From the NCBI GenBank assembly GCA_036186865.1, contig AP025042.1, forward strand, positions 13,945,503 to 14,009,502: a DNA stretch of 64,000 nt, written 5' to 3'. Positions 45,875-57,944 of the stretch are shown here, piece by piece; within the stretch, counting starts at the first letter, position 1; every line of letters begins with the position of its first letter. Source of the stretch: Eustoma russellianum. Lineage: Eukaryota > Streptophyta > Magnoliopsida > Gentianales > Gentianaceae. A program made the position numbers and the translations under genes. The notes under the pieces were generated by a model. That model ran no database searches and was not told the origin of the DNA. It saw only the letters and a list, made by a program, of their open reading frames with translations.

Positions 45875-48800
45875 TGTTACAGCCGACCCTCTAGTAAAGA
45901 TGTGACATGAATAAATGCGATCATCGCACTGCATCTACTGTGCGATAATTTACCCGAGGATTAAAATTTCAAACTGACGAGCACAAGATTAAATGGAGAG
46001 TCCAAGATTTGATCTCAAAGGATAAACTTATGTTATGAATTGGAAAAAAATAAAAAGAAAATTTTTCATGAGAGAGGTAAAGATAGAATGACTAAAGATA
46101 AGTATTAAATAAAGGTACATACAATGAATACCTATTATAAACATTATAATAAATATAAACAAGTAATAAGAACCCTTGCCATTGCCCTTCAATTTCGGCC
46201 AACATAGTATATAGGTACAAGTTACCACCTCAAATCTTATATCATGTGAGTCAAGTAGCTAATCATGTTTCACTCAAAGATACTTTTCCTATTTACTAAA
46301 CAAAGATCGGCTGAAGGCTTGGGAAAAAGGGAAAAGTTAAGGCCTAAAGGGTTCTTATACTTTTAGCTTATGTCATTCTCTTTAGTCATTTTATTCTTAC
46401 ACAGCAAGAGACCCTTGACCTATCACATTACATGCAAATACTTTTCTTCCTTCCTTCCATTCTTCCATTCCCTACCCGGCCATCCCCTTTGTTCTTCTTC
46501 CAAGATATTCTTTTCACTTTTCTATTCCCTTATGGCATCTTCCTTACACAAGGACACTACCCTCAATCATGTTCCATGCAATTTTCTTTCCTCATCTCTT
46601 CAAACAACCAACATGCTATCCTCTACCATACATGATAAGAGATCGACCCCTCCTTCGTGAAGTAAATTTCGGCCAAAGGGAAGATAAGAGCACAACGTTC
46701 ACTTGTACTTTAGTCATTGCCTTTCTTACACGAGGTAAGATCATTACCAATGGGGCTTCATGCAAATATCTTTTACTACTACAATGTCAAGACAAAAGTA
46801 TTCATTATTATCTTTCCTCACCTTTTCGGCATTAACAAGAAATTAAAGGGAAAGTTTTATCCTTTTCAACCCACTTTCTATTTTTTTTTAAATCATTAAC
46901 CAAATCTTACACAAAGTGAATTGAAAACCAATCAAAAAACATGCAAAAGGAATTTGCCACTTGCACTAATCTTAAGCAACACATGAAGTTTTCCCACTAA
47001 TACTAGAAAACTTTTTCGGTCATTAACTCTATAGGGAATAAGACAATGGCATCTATCATTTCCATTTCTTATACAAGCTAAATACCACCAATACAATTTT
47101 ATGCACAATTTTTTTCCAAACTCAAGAAGCTCCACATTTCCTCTAGCTACCACCCCATCTGGCCTTTTTATCCATTTCAAGAATTTTTTATTTCTTTTTG
47201 ATTATTTTTCCCTAATCATGACAAGTCTTACACCTTGTATGACCAATAACCACTCCTATCACATGCAATTCCTTTTTATCTTCACCTTCTTCACAATTCA
47301 AGAAGAATCTCATGATTCTTCCTACTACCCCACTCAGCCAAGCTTCCCAACCCATAAACATGCATCTCTCTTGCCTTAAATCCATTTTACACTCAACATT
47401 CTAGAACCATTCTCTCTCCCTAAAATAATCTCCTTTTCCCACCAACTGAGAGCCCCTCTAGGCCAAGGAAGGAAATTCTTTTTACATTTGCAAACATCCT
47501 CAAGCCTTGAATCCAAGAAGAAACAAGGTAATCACATCTAGCTTGTTCTTATCTTTATTTCCATTCTACGTATCTCTCCACAAGACCATAACACCTTCCT
47601 TCTTAGGCTCTCAACCGTGAACATCAACCAAGAAATTAGTAGGACTTCTTGAGCTCATCAAGTGAAAATCTTCAAGACCATCCAAGGTAAAGTTTATCTA
47701 AGCTTAAAATTAGAACAACTCTATATTCGTTCTTCTTGAATAGGACTAACCTTTTCTTCATTTTTTTGGCCTCCAAGGCTGTGACCAACTCCCCAAGGAC
47801 CAAAGAAGAAATCTTCCTTCATCTTGTGTAAGAATCAAGATATCAAGGCAAGTATTTCTTCCTAGTTCCTTCAAGAGAATTGAAATTTAAGTTTAGAAGG
47901 CTCATTGATAGCTAATGGACCATGCATGCAAAGAAAAAAATCAAGATCTCTAAGTTGATGACAAGAAAGATGAATTGCATGTGTAATTTGTTGATACATG
48001 TGCTCTTATGTTGAATAAGATCATCAAATAAGCCTAGAATACTTCTTGGATCGAACATGAAAGATGGAATTTAGTCACCTCTAGACCCGTTTGGCCGTGT
48101 ATGTCTAAAAGATAGCATCTTTCGTGTGATTTCTACACTTAGATGCAAGACGGTAGACATATGTAAGTATTAGACTAATAAGAAAGCTAATGTTCATCTT
48201 CTTTGGTGTATTGATACATGCATGCTATTTGTTTGCACTCATATGAAATAGGAAGGTATATCATGAAAATAGACCATGTTAGTCTCATAATGATTCAAAA
48301 TGTATTGTTCTTTCATGCATGCATATTAAGATGATATCTTTGAACATCATCCATGATAGAATTGACATTTCCCTTGCTATAGGGGATAACCATGGCTCCT
48401 TGATGAGTCTATGAATCCATCACCATCATCATGATGTGTATCTTGATGATCTTGGACTTAAATGGGAAGATGTCATATAAACTTCTATATATCTAGCCTC
48501 ATATGTTATATGATAAGTGTAATATGACCATCCTCACAACATGTTACAACTTATATACTTGCATGTGTTTTTGGATGATTTTTATGTAATTATGAACATG
48601 CATGTTGGGTATGACTTGAGCATGTATTATTTGTTATACTTGGTAGTCATTAAAATTATCATGAACATCAAGCTTGGCATTGACCATGGAAAAATCCATT
48701 TATGTTCATTCATACTTTTGACCATGTGCTTAAAATAGGAATTGGAATGCACAACTTATTATTGGGATAAGATGAGGTAATTGTAGCATGTAACAAAAGG

Positions 48801-50817
48801 AAAAGCGCCATAAGTGAGATCATTATACAATTTGAAATTTAATAAATTGGCCATAATGAATTCTATCAAATGGCCTTTCGAAAATATGCTCATAAGTCCA
48901 AATGTTTAATAACATTGTCCATAAGGCCATGAAACTAGCCAATAAACTAATTGGTTAAAAGAAATAAGACCAATGAGTATTTACAAGAAAAAGAAGAAAC
49001 CAAATGGGATTGTGGCTAGAGGACCTTCGGCCCTAAGCCCAAAAATTCGGTCATGGCCTATCCAAAGGTAATCTTGGGCCTAGCATGTAATTAAGAATTA
49101 AAGATGTCTAAAAGCTGTTCGAATTAATAACATGACATGATTCGAATATCTAATGTGATGGGTACGGAAACTCTCTAAGACATAATATACAATTCTAAGG
49201 AGGTAATCCACTTCTCTATGCATATTACAACAAGTAATAACATCTTAATCGATAAATCAATTGTAAGTAAGCTATTTCTACGAATGACTAACCCAAGAAA
49301 ATTAAATGTCTGTTTATGAGGCTATACAACACAAGGACTCCACCAAATCAATTAACCGTTGCCTACTTAGACAATATGAGCATTCGGCCCAATCGATAAT
49401 AATCATGAAAACACACCCCAAGAAAAGTCCATGTCACGCATTATGTCCTCATGTTTCATGTTACAAGCCGATTTTTATGCATGCCAAGTTTCTAAGATTG
49501 TGACTTTAAAATGTTTTCAAGATTATAAGATTTCTCAAGAATTCATATCCCGAGACGATTGATTCCATACGACGTATGCATGTACTCATAGGTAAGTGTA
49601 ACACCTTGTCCGGGATAAGGGCTCTTACCTATCTTTATACGCATGATATGTAGGCTAAGTGTAACACCTTGCCCGGGGTAAGGGATCTCTGCATTTTCTG
49701 TTACGTCTATGATGTTCAGTATGGCGGCTGCCTAATGTCGGGTCCTAGGTGAGGATGTCAGGGGCAAATATGTTGTCGTGGAGTGTAACACTGTGTCTGG
49801 GACCCAGGGTCTCTACGATAGCGTGTCACCGTTAATCCTATGTACGTATGATGTAACACCGTGGTTGGATCATCGGGATTCATAGACGGTACTCATGGCT
49901 AATCGGGGGATCATTTGGTATGTCGTGGGTACCATTCTCATGTTAAGAAAAGTGCTATAGCCATTCATGTTATGTCATGTCATGTTTAAGCAAGTATGAA
50001 ACAAAGTTTTATCATTGCAAGAAAGTTTTTCCGCTGCATGTGTCAGAAAAGATTTTCCCTTGCATATGTCACGATCATGTCTCATGTACCAAGTAACCTC
50101 AAGACAAGAATCTTACATGTAAGACAAGAAACAATATAAATCAATAGAGAAACACTACAAATAAATAGACAAATCAAGATGAATGCTAGCAATAACAAGT
50201 AATCCCTAAGACAAAGCAAGTTATCCAACAAGGTTGTATGTTTCTGTTAGGATACTGTCTATCTGCATGGACGTGGATATTTTACATGCATTATTATCTC
50301 CATGCTTTATTTGTCAGTATTTACTCCATGTTTCAGTTTTCCGCTGCATTATGTGTTATGTTTCACCGTGCTTCATCATACTGTATCACCCTTTACCCTA
50401 CCCCTATGTATGGTTCATTTTACGGACCTAGGCAGAAAGACTTGCTGAGCGATTTGTTATCGCTCACCCCTTAATATTATCACGCAAATCCACAGGACCC
50501 AGAAACGGAGTTTATTAAAGACAAGCCTCAGGAGTAGACATATGGAGCTGATTAGTAGCTGGCTACGGCCTCTTTTGTACTTTTGGATTTCTAGCTCTGT
50601 ATTTTGATATTTTGTATCATAGATGTATTATGACCCTTATTCCGATGTATTAGAATGTACTCTTGTTATGGATGTTTTAGCTTATGACATTTTGTTTCTG
50701 CTCGTCGATACATGTTATTACGATTTGTGCATGTATGATGACACCGCCTTGTACTACTCGTAGTAGAGTACGACGGGTGCACCATACCGAGACCCTAGTC
50801 ACGGGCGGGGCCGCACA
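45875..50817 (+). repeat. Family A solo LTR, copy 2 (4.9 kb, Ty3/gypsy-like)
   Basis: A 4943-bp non-coding sequence from TGTTACAGCCGACC to GGGGCCGCACA with a perfect 5-bp duplication (CTTTG). No gag or pol lies inside, so it is a solo LTR of unusual length. It repeats, in the other orientation, the repeat at 2062-4968 plus 10460-11213. Internal landmarks: TGTAACACC plus GGG phrases at 49599, 49659, 49780 and 49851; GCGATTTGTTATCGCTCA near 50449; TTTGTATCATAGATG near 50612. Several TTCGGCC motifs occur between 46190 and 49390. Termini resemble those of Tekay-type chromovirus LTRs; lineage is inference. Confidence 0.85.
49595..49870 (+). repeat. Repeated TGTAACAC(C/T)-G blocks in LTR A2
   Basis: Phrases like GTGTAACACCTTGTCCGGG recur at about 49597, 49657, 49778 and, weakly, 49850, each followed by a GGGTCTCT- or GGATTC-like tail. 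They echo the LTR start and look like old internal duplications. Copy 1 has matching blocks at about 3015-3110. Confidence 0.6.
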
Positions 50818-50822
50818 CTTTG

Positions 50823-51003
50823 TGAACTTATGTAATTCAAGATATTCAACATACAAATCAATATAAGATAGTTTAGAGTCCGAATCAAAATCAGAATTTA
50901 CCTCATTGTCAAAAGGTGGAGGCATTTGGTTTGACATACCTTCTTGTTCGGTTTTCTGGCTAGTGGATGCTATCTCAAAAAGATTGTTATATCTTCTAGT
51001 CAT
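50823..51003 (-). pseudogene. Sirevirus-like gag relic, proximal part
   Basis: Minus-strand ATG at 51003, only 27 bp after the 5' LTR edge, starts MTRRYNNLFEIASTSQKTEQ and continues PPPFDNEVNSDFD and SYIDLYVEYLELHKFTK. It then meets the CTTTG duplication and the nested solo LTR; the text continues at 45874. The acidic S/D-rich stretch followed by a coiled coil is usual in plant copia gag before the knuckle. This proximal piece has no stop. Confidence 0.7.
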
Positions 51004-51013
51004 GAGTGTGCCT

Positions 51014-51027
51014 GCTCTTTGATACCA
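51014..51027 (-). other. Primer binding site of Sirevirus-like element
   Basis: Minus strand reads TGGTATCAAAGAGC two bases after the LTR. The first eight bases match the initiator-Met tRNA primer site used by plant copia elements; the rest has a small insertion relative to TGGTATCAGAGC. Confidence 0.8.
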
Positions 51028-51029
51028 CT

Positions 51030-53707
51030 TGTAGGACCTGTATAGCACCACTAGAAGGGGGAGATCGAATAGTGGGTGCGGAAAATTTGGTTTTTAAAAA
51101 CGTTTTGAACAAAAAACCTCACTTCTGACAACAGTTTTTGTTTTCAGACCCTGTTTTGTATTAATTGAATGACCAGTATCTAGACCTCCAAAAATCATGA
51201 AATTTAGTGACAAAGTACTTCCAGGTGTTATGTATGTGCTACAAACATTTCAGATCAAAATTGAAAGTATAAGACCTTGAAAAACCATGTTTACTGAGAT
51301 TGTGTAATCTGCCAGAAAGTGTTCTCCAAAATGAAAAATTTATTCCTATTAATTTACAACTCCAAATGATCTAAAAATTTTGTGAAATGACCCTTAGGAT
51401 ATGTACCTTAAAGGGTTGAAACAGTTTTTAAAAATTCCTTTAGTAAGTATGTCAAATACGTTGATGTTCTCAACCTTTGCAAGTTTGAAAATCAGATTGC
51501 ACTAGTCTCAGAACTATTAACGTTTGACTGACTTATACTTATCCAAATAAAAAGTAAGACCTTTGGTGTTTCTGCAAAGTTTGATGATTTTTGAAACACG
51601 TTTGCTATTTTTACCGTTGTAATGAAAATGATGCAAAAACTGGAAAGTGAAAGTAAAATGCTGAAAAGTAAGAACACCAAGAATTTTATACTGGTTCGGT
51701 TAACACAACCTACTCCAGTCTTGGAGGACACCTTCCTCGGTTATCACGAAATACCAAAAACACCTTACCACAAGGGTGACTGGAGTTACACACTAACTCC
51801 ACCCTTTTACAAACAATATAACCAAAACAACCAAACAAACCGATCACGAACACCACCACCAATCGAATGAAGGTTTGATCACACCTTGATCAACCTTTCA
51901 TAAAAATGAATGAGTGTGGGTGGTATAATCAAAGCCTATATAATATCAATATTATATGAACAATAGGCTTGAGAGAAAAAGAAGAAAGAAAGAAAAAGAG
52001 AAGAAGAAAGTAGTAGAGCTTCTTGATATTGAGAGAATGAGAGTTGTAGTCTTAGCCTTGTTTGCACTATCCTCTTCTTTTTAACCACTTCATGGCCGCA
52101 CCCTTAGGGCCTTTTCACTTCTTGAGAATTCTCTTTACTGCCCTTGGAAGATTTCCTTGTGTAGAAATAACACCATCTTGCTTACTTGCCACACTATGAT
52201 TGGAAGAATGACTTGACCCTGCTTACTTGTCAATTGATGATTGGTCCAACTTGTCATCCTTAAATGTGCTGAAAAAAATCTTAAAAAACTCATAAAACAT
52301 GTGCCAAATAGTAGTCAAAATATTATCATACAATCACACATTAATCCCCTTCAATTTTGGAATAAAATTAAAGACAAAAACGCACCAAAATTCGTCCATA
52401 ATAAACAACATATGCTGAAATTTCAGCATGTGTTGTATTTTGAATTGTTTTCTTGTGTATTGCCTTCTTCAATGTCACCAATCATGTGTGGCTTATTTTT
52501 CACCAATTTAAGTGCAAAATAAGTGTGAAATAAGCTCCACCTAAGCTCCAACATGGATGTAGTAGGCGTGTAGAAAGGCTGCATATGTGCTGAAAATTTA
52601 TTTTGGCTAGCTTTGTCAAATAATGCACAGTATTTACACATATATGGTAAATAATATTCAGTCCTATTTTGAATTTTCTATAACAATTTAACATGCCTTG
52701 AATGTGTAAAATGTGTCTAGATACATGTTACATCTCATGCAAGAAAGCGTGCCATGTGGTATGTTCTTAGAAAACCAAACTTTTGACTTTCGTCTATTAC
52801 GAGATTTTTCTCCGATTAAATTCAAACTTCCTGCACATGTCATATATGTTATGTCACACATAATAATCATAAAATAAATTTTATATTCAGCTCTAATGGC
52901 TGATGGTATAGGCGCACCAAGTGCTTAAAAGAATTGAATTTGAAATCTCCACAATTTGGCCTAAATTGTAGGTGATTTATGTGTGCCAACATGGAATGAT
53001 TTAGTGGCTGAATTTAACATGTGAGCAACGAAAGTTTTGGATATTTTTGAGCTATATGAGCTGGCCATCTTTATATGCCAAGTACGTGAGACGTTGGCGA
53101 AGTTTCGGTAATCGCCCGATACGACAATTTTTGATTTATAACCTTGTAACATGTCATTATAATTTTGTCATCACCATGACTTATATCATATGATATAAGA
53201 CCTGAATATACTTATAAATATGAGGTGTATATAGTGGTGTGATGTTTACTTGCGTTTGTAATATATGTAATGTGTCGGTATTATGTCGAAATATATGTGT
53301 ATTGTGCCTTTTTTTAAAAAAACTGAATATATATATGATATATATATGTAGGCGTGTGAGAGGAGTAGGAAGGAGACTTTCCATTTTCAAATTTTTTGCC
53401 ATAAAGATTTGTCCAAATATATCTCCATTTAATGAACTAGTTAGTTCATTAACTTAAGTACTTTACTCAATGAACTAGTTTAGTTCATTAACTGTGGCAC
53501 CTGAAAATAGTTCTAAGACAACAAATGTTTTCCATATGATGTAAGCTTTAACACTTCATGGCTTGTTAGTACGGCAACAATATATATAAAGAATATGAGG
53601 CATGTATATCATAAAAACGTGTCAAGTAGTAATTTTGTCATGCATTTCGTAAACTCGTACCATTTAAATCATGCATTTGTAAATCATTCAAACAATTTTT
53701 CTCAACA
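51030..53707 (-). repeat. 5' LTR of Sirevirus-like element
   Basis: About 2678 bp, plus-strand edges TGTAGGACCTG and TTTTTCTCAACA; aligns along its length with 42187-44889. It carries the 20-bp palindrome near 53179. Confidence 0.9.
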
Positions 53708-53712
53708 AGTAT

Positions 53713-54717
53713 GAAAATATTTTCTATTGGAATCCCTATTTGTTATCCATTTCACCCGTTCTTTCTGCTCCCAAATTCTCCTCATTGTGTGCTTCTCTAT
53801 TATACAATGCATGTGCCTCATTGAACTGCGATCGCAGCTCAGGTGTGAGATGCTGCTCATACAAATGTTGAAGGCATGATATATTATGCTTAGCCTCTCC
53901 CAAGTTATCAAATACATTACGAAAAACATCACGATTCCAATCTTGCAAATCCTGTTTTAGGTGGCGGAGCTCATTATAAACACCATGCATGCCACCGATA
54001 GTAGGATAGTCAGCCCACTTTGCACGAACATAAGGAACAAAAAATTCATGATCAACCCAAACATTAAGGACTCTGAAAGATTTAGGCGCTCATTGATGTG
54101 CTTGAATCCGGTTGAGTAGAAGCGGTGCATGATCCGACGAAAATCACGGTACGTGTTTCACCTTGAGTGCAGGCATGTGATCATAGAGTTCAAAAGAGCA
54201 GAAAATGCGATCCAGCCATTGCTTAACCAATCCTAGGCCATGCCCTCAAACCCATGTATACCGAGTCCCTTCATAAGGTAAATCAATTAATTCACAGCTG
54301 CAAACATAATCGACAAACTCCTCAAGACATGGAAGATATGTCAAAGAAGCGCCAGTATGCTTATCAAAGTATAAATATGTGTTGAAATCTCCGCCAACAA
54401 GCCAAAAAGGTGATCTCTGAGAGTAGATACTTTGTAGCTCTAACCATAACTGTCTTCTATCAGTGACAGTGTGCATACCATAAACTAGAGTAAATGAAAG
54501 AAGTTGATGAGTGACAGGTAACAAATATCTGAGATGCGATGCCTGTTCACCATGAAAAAATCTAACAGCCAAAATGAGGTATGCTGCCAAAATATCCATT
54601 TTCTATCACAACAAGTGGAAAGAGAGTGTGAAAAAGAAAGACGAAGTTGATATTGAGTTAAATGAGCAGCGTTAAATTTTGGTTCAATGACCACTAAAAG
54701 TGTAAGCCTGTGACGTT
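53713..54717 (-). pseudogene. Minus-strand LINE, 5' part: endonuclease and linker
   Basis: The minus strand carries the AP-endonuclease domain of the same LINE. 54246-54599 includes LLSFTLVYGMHTVTDRRQLW, FWLVGGDFNTYL and CELIDLPYEGTRYTWV (catalytic GDFN box). 53736-53990 is the linker, with RHLKQDLQDWNRDVFRNVF and LTPELRSQFNEAHALYNREA. It ends NRDSNRKYFHT, joining reverse transcriptase at 42181. The N-terminal end is cut at 54717 by the CACTA element, and the frame upstream of 54599 is shifted (VVIEPKF text). The remainder must lie beyond the window. Confidence 0.88.
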
Positions 54718-55290
54718 CACCACAAAAAGAATTTCGATTACCGACAAAAACATCACCGACGAAACGAGGTACGTCGGTATTTCGTCGTTAATTTATGACG
54801 CAACAGCGATAAAAACAGTTTCGTCGTTAATTGCGACGAAACTACGATGAAATACATTGTCGCTAAAAAAAAGTAGTCAGGTTAATCCTTTCGTTACAAT
54901 TTAGTCGGTGTTTTGTCGGTGGTTCGTCGCTACTCTGTGTCTTCTGTTCGTCGCTATTTAGTTTGTAGCGTTTCGTCTCTGTATCGTCGCTAATGTGTCG
55001 CTAAAATTCCAAAAACATAAACACGGATAAACAAGGAAATAAATTCGTCGGTTAGTAGGTTCTCGGCGTTGTATTAAGTGTCGTCGCAAATGTTTCATTT
55101 TACTTTTTGTTTGTATTTTATTCCGATTCGTCGCTGTGTCATCGCAGACTCGTCGAGGATTAAAAACGTGTATGAATTAAGAAAAAAGAAAGCGATGACT
55201 GAAATTTTTTTTATTCATTTAGAAATAAAAATTTATATTATAAAGACGAAGAATTAAAAAAAGAAATCTAAAAGAGAAGCGGAGAGGGGC
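54718..55290. repeat. CACTA left terminal and subterminal repeats, outer array
   Basis: After the terminal repeat, motifs such as TTCGTCGCTA, TCGTCGGT and GTCGCTAA recur many times, for example at 54826, 54925, 54949, 54985 and 55129. Such subterminal repeats are binding sites for the second CACTA protein in known systems. The right part from 55170 is AT-rich and holds no gene. Confidence 0.7.
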
Positions 55291-55293
55291 CGT

Positions 55294-55638
55294 TCACTCT
55301 TCGTCATCGGAAGAGTCATCGGAAGAAAGAGTGGCCGCCACATTCTCCACGAACTCTTTGAGGAGGCACTTCAGATTGTAATATCTGGCTTTCAACTTGC
55401 GCAGCCTTCTGTTCACGCTGTGCAGTTGCCTCGACTCCTGCTGCCTGTTTGCTATAAGCGTACAGTAGTTGATTTGCGGTTCTGGCATTTCTTGTTGAGG
55501 ATCCTCTGGCGGCATTAGGCCATGCACAGATATTGAATCCTCCCGCTCAACCGATGGTTGTGGTTGAGGAGGAGGCTATTGTGTAGGTGCACTGTTTGCC
55601 CCTCCACGCCTTGGGGTTCTTCCATAACGACGGGGCAT
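55294..55638 (-). pseudogene. Small antisense ORF of the CACTA element, one stop
   Basis: A minus-strand frame from ATG at 55638 (MPRRYGRTPRRGG) to the stop at 55294, about 114 codons with one TAG near 55578. Text after the stop is rich in Pro/Gln/Glu, then NRQQESRQLHSVNRRLRKLK, YYNLKCLLKEFVENV and an acidic end SSDDSSDDEE. Basic start, helical basic middle and acidic tail suggest a small nucleic-acid or chromatin-binding protein; this is inference. It is divergent from tnp2. The codon pattern and position between two subterminal arrays argue for a real accessory ORF. The family is not recognised. Confidence 0.5.
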
Positions 55639-55639
55639 A

Positions 55640-56322
55640 CTTTGTATTTTGTTTAGGAAGTTTTATAACTTTGTTTTGTGAAATGTAAGGCTGTGGGGTT
55701 ATATATTGGTAAAAATAGCGAGGACATAGCGATGAATCTGCGACAAATGTATCGTCCGTTACTCAACATCGGAAGATGTGCGGGCGTGACCCTTCGTTTG
55801 AACAAGCGATGAATTAGCGAGAAAATAGCGACAACTTAGCGACGTAAGGTCATCGTACGTTGTAACACTCGGGCACTGTCCGGACACGGCTGTTGGGTAA
55901 ATAGCGACGCCGTAGCGACGCCTATAGCGACGAAACGCATCGTATGGTGTGAAGATACGACGGTGTGCGTCGCTATAGTCGTCGGTAAGCAATGAATGCA
56001 GACATTAATACATGCACACCATACGACGTGTTTCGTCACTCAAAGCGTCGCTAATGGGCTTTGTAAGCGTCGGTATTTGTGTTTATTTGTTCGTCGCTAT
56101 TACGTCGCTATTGCGTCGCTAAGGAGTCGGTAAAGTTGCAGGCACAGAACCATAAAACCATCTTTCTTCTTTCACTCTTCTCCCATTCTTCTCCAATTTC
56201 AAACACATAAATCATCACCTTTCAACGAAAATATAGAAGGAAGATATCTTATTGTGTGGGATTTTGAGGTTTTCCACACCGAGAAAAGATAGTTGTTGTT
56301 ATTTTGAAGGTATATCGAGAAA
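55640..56322. promoter_or_regulatory. Divergent promoter region with inverted TCGTCGCTA arrays
   Basis: Between the antisense ORF and tnp2. From 55735 to 55935 the motif appears as TAGCGACGA; from 55965 to 56140 it appears as TCGTCGCTA, so the array switches orientation near 55950. An 11-bp inverted repeat CGTATGGTGTG (55941-55951) and CACACCATACG (56015-56025) flanks the switch. The arrangement suits a shared regulatory or transposase-binding region for both transcripts. Confidence 0.55.
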
Positions 56323-57830
56323 ATGGATCCGAGGAGGAGCGATAGAAAGTGGATGTACGAGAGAGTAAACAACGGGGAGTGGAATCTTAGATTTGTTGTA
56401 GGTCTCGAAGAATTTGTGGATTTTGTGACGAGTAATGAAAGTGGAACGCAGATCAGATGTTCGTGTAAGAAATGCAAGAACCGTAAATATATGGATCCGG
56501 TGACATGAGGGTTCACTTATTGAAACAAGGTTTCGTGTACAATTACCATACATGGTACTGCCACGGTGAATATGCGGGGGCGTCTACATCTGCAACTGTT
56601 CACGTTGAAGGGGGACCCGGTCAGGTTGATTTCGAAGAAATAGGCAAGGGATCTCAGAACCCGTACGTGCAGATGGTGCAAGACGTAGCCGTCGGTGCAT
56701 TTACGGGAGAGCAGTACTTACAGATACATGTCGGGTACGAACGTGCACAGGATCCGGATGAACAGCCGCGTATATTTGTGGAGGAAGATCTGAACCCTCA
56801 GGCGAGACAGTTTTTTGAGATGCTGAACGCCGCCAACACGCCGCTATATCCCAGTTACGGTAGTCATACACAGATGTCCATGATCGGTCGGATGACGAGC
56901 ATGAAGACGGAGCACCGCATGATGGAGAGATTGTATGATGGGATGTGTGAGCTGATGAGGGAAGCTCTTCCCGAAGGGAACACGATAGTCGACAGTTTTT
57001 ATTTGATGAAGAAACAGCTGCAGGCATTGGGACTACCGGTTCAGAAGATCGATTGTTGTTCGGAGGGGTGCATCATATACTGGGGCATCAACGAGGATGA
57101 AGACAAGTGCAGGGTCTGTGGGACAAGCAGGTGGAGAACGAACAAAAGAAACCAGAACTTGCCCAGAAAGCAATTCTACTATTTACCTCTCGCCCCTAGA
57201 CTTCAGAGGCTCTACGCATCTGGTGCCTCAGCTAGCTAGATGAGGTGGCACGCGGAGCACTACACGAAAGACGGTGAGATGTGCCATCTATCCGACGACG
57301 AAGCTTGGAGGACGTTCGATGCAACACATCCGGGTTTTTTTTCGAAGACAAGGAACGTTAGGTTGGGGTTATGCACCGACGGGTTCAACCCGTTCGGACA
57401 GTCGGGAGAGCAGTATTCGTCGTGGCCTGTCATTGTGACGTCGTACAATCTACCACCTTGGATGTGCATGAAAAGCCGTACATGTTCTTGACTGTGATCA
57501 TACCGGGGCCTAGGAATCCGAAATAGAAGATCGACCTATACCTGCAGCCATTGATACAGGAGCTGAAGTGGTTGTGGGAGTTTGGCATGGAGACGTTCGA
57601 TGTATCGACCAAACAAAACTTCCAGCTACGCGCTGCGCTGATGTGGACGATCAGTGACTTCCCAGCTTATTCTATGTTGTCTGGGTGGAGTACAGCGGGG
57701 AAATACGCCAATCAAATTTCACGGACAGGGAAAGGAAATGATATTGGGGGACAGCGATCTGAAGATTGCTCATTCTTATGTTCTTCCAAATGCCGTCAAG
57801 TTGACCGTTTCCAGAGGTATAAACGATATC
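56323..57830 (+). pseudogene. CACTA tnp2 transposase, N-terminal and first tnp2 part, core deleted
   Basis: ATG at 56323 starts the transposase-associated domain (DRKWMYERVNNGEWNL, then VVGLEEFVDFV, IRCSCKKCKNRKYMDPV). A frameshift near 56505 leads into VHLLKQGFVYNYHTWYCHGE and a long acidic stretch. tnp2 proper follows: PVQKIDCCSEGCIIYWG, CRVCGTSRW, a TAG at 57237, RWHAEHYTKDGEMCHLSDDE, LGLCTDGFNPFGQ, IIPGPRNPK in a shifted frame, then ALMWTISDFPAYSMLSGWST. After this the text jumps to IKFHGQGKEMILGDSDLKIA and HSYVLPN, so much of the normal tnp2 core is missing. Dead as a transposase. Confidence 0.85.
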
Positions 57831-57944
57831 CAATCTTAATTTGTAAATACCTTGCGCAACTCTATCCATTATATTACAAAGGTATACAGGGTACTCATTC
57901 GTAATTTGCTTCAGCTTGTTCGTTTATTTGTTGCAAGAACATTC

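Larger units (their letters stand above)
42187..53707 (-). mobile_element. Sirevirus-like copia element, internally deleted, with a nested solo LTR
   Basis: Reads right to left: 5' LTR 51030-53707, primer site 51014-51027, gag relic, multiple polypurine tracts (44890-45070), 3' LTR 42187-44889, and AGTAT duplications on both sides. Internal DNA is about 1.2 kb after removal of the nested family A solo LTR (45875-50817), so pol is gone. The PBS begins TGGTATCA as for initiator Met tRNA. Several A/G-rich tracts before the 3' LTR are a known mark of Sireviruses, which supports the lineage call together with a long gag. The 3' LTR edge reads TTTAGG at 42187 where the other copies have TGTAGG. Confidence 0.85.

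Noticed and set aside
46370..47379. Several ORFs of 60-96 codons in the family A solo LTR
   Set aside because: Low-complexity Phe/Ser/His-rich translations of T/C-rich LTR DNA, with no match to known domains.
50677..51051. Single minus-strand ORF of 124 codons taken as one gene
   Set aside because: Its middle is real Sirevirus gag (51003-50823), but its start lies in the 5' LTR and its end in the nested family A LTR, so it is a chance fusion.
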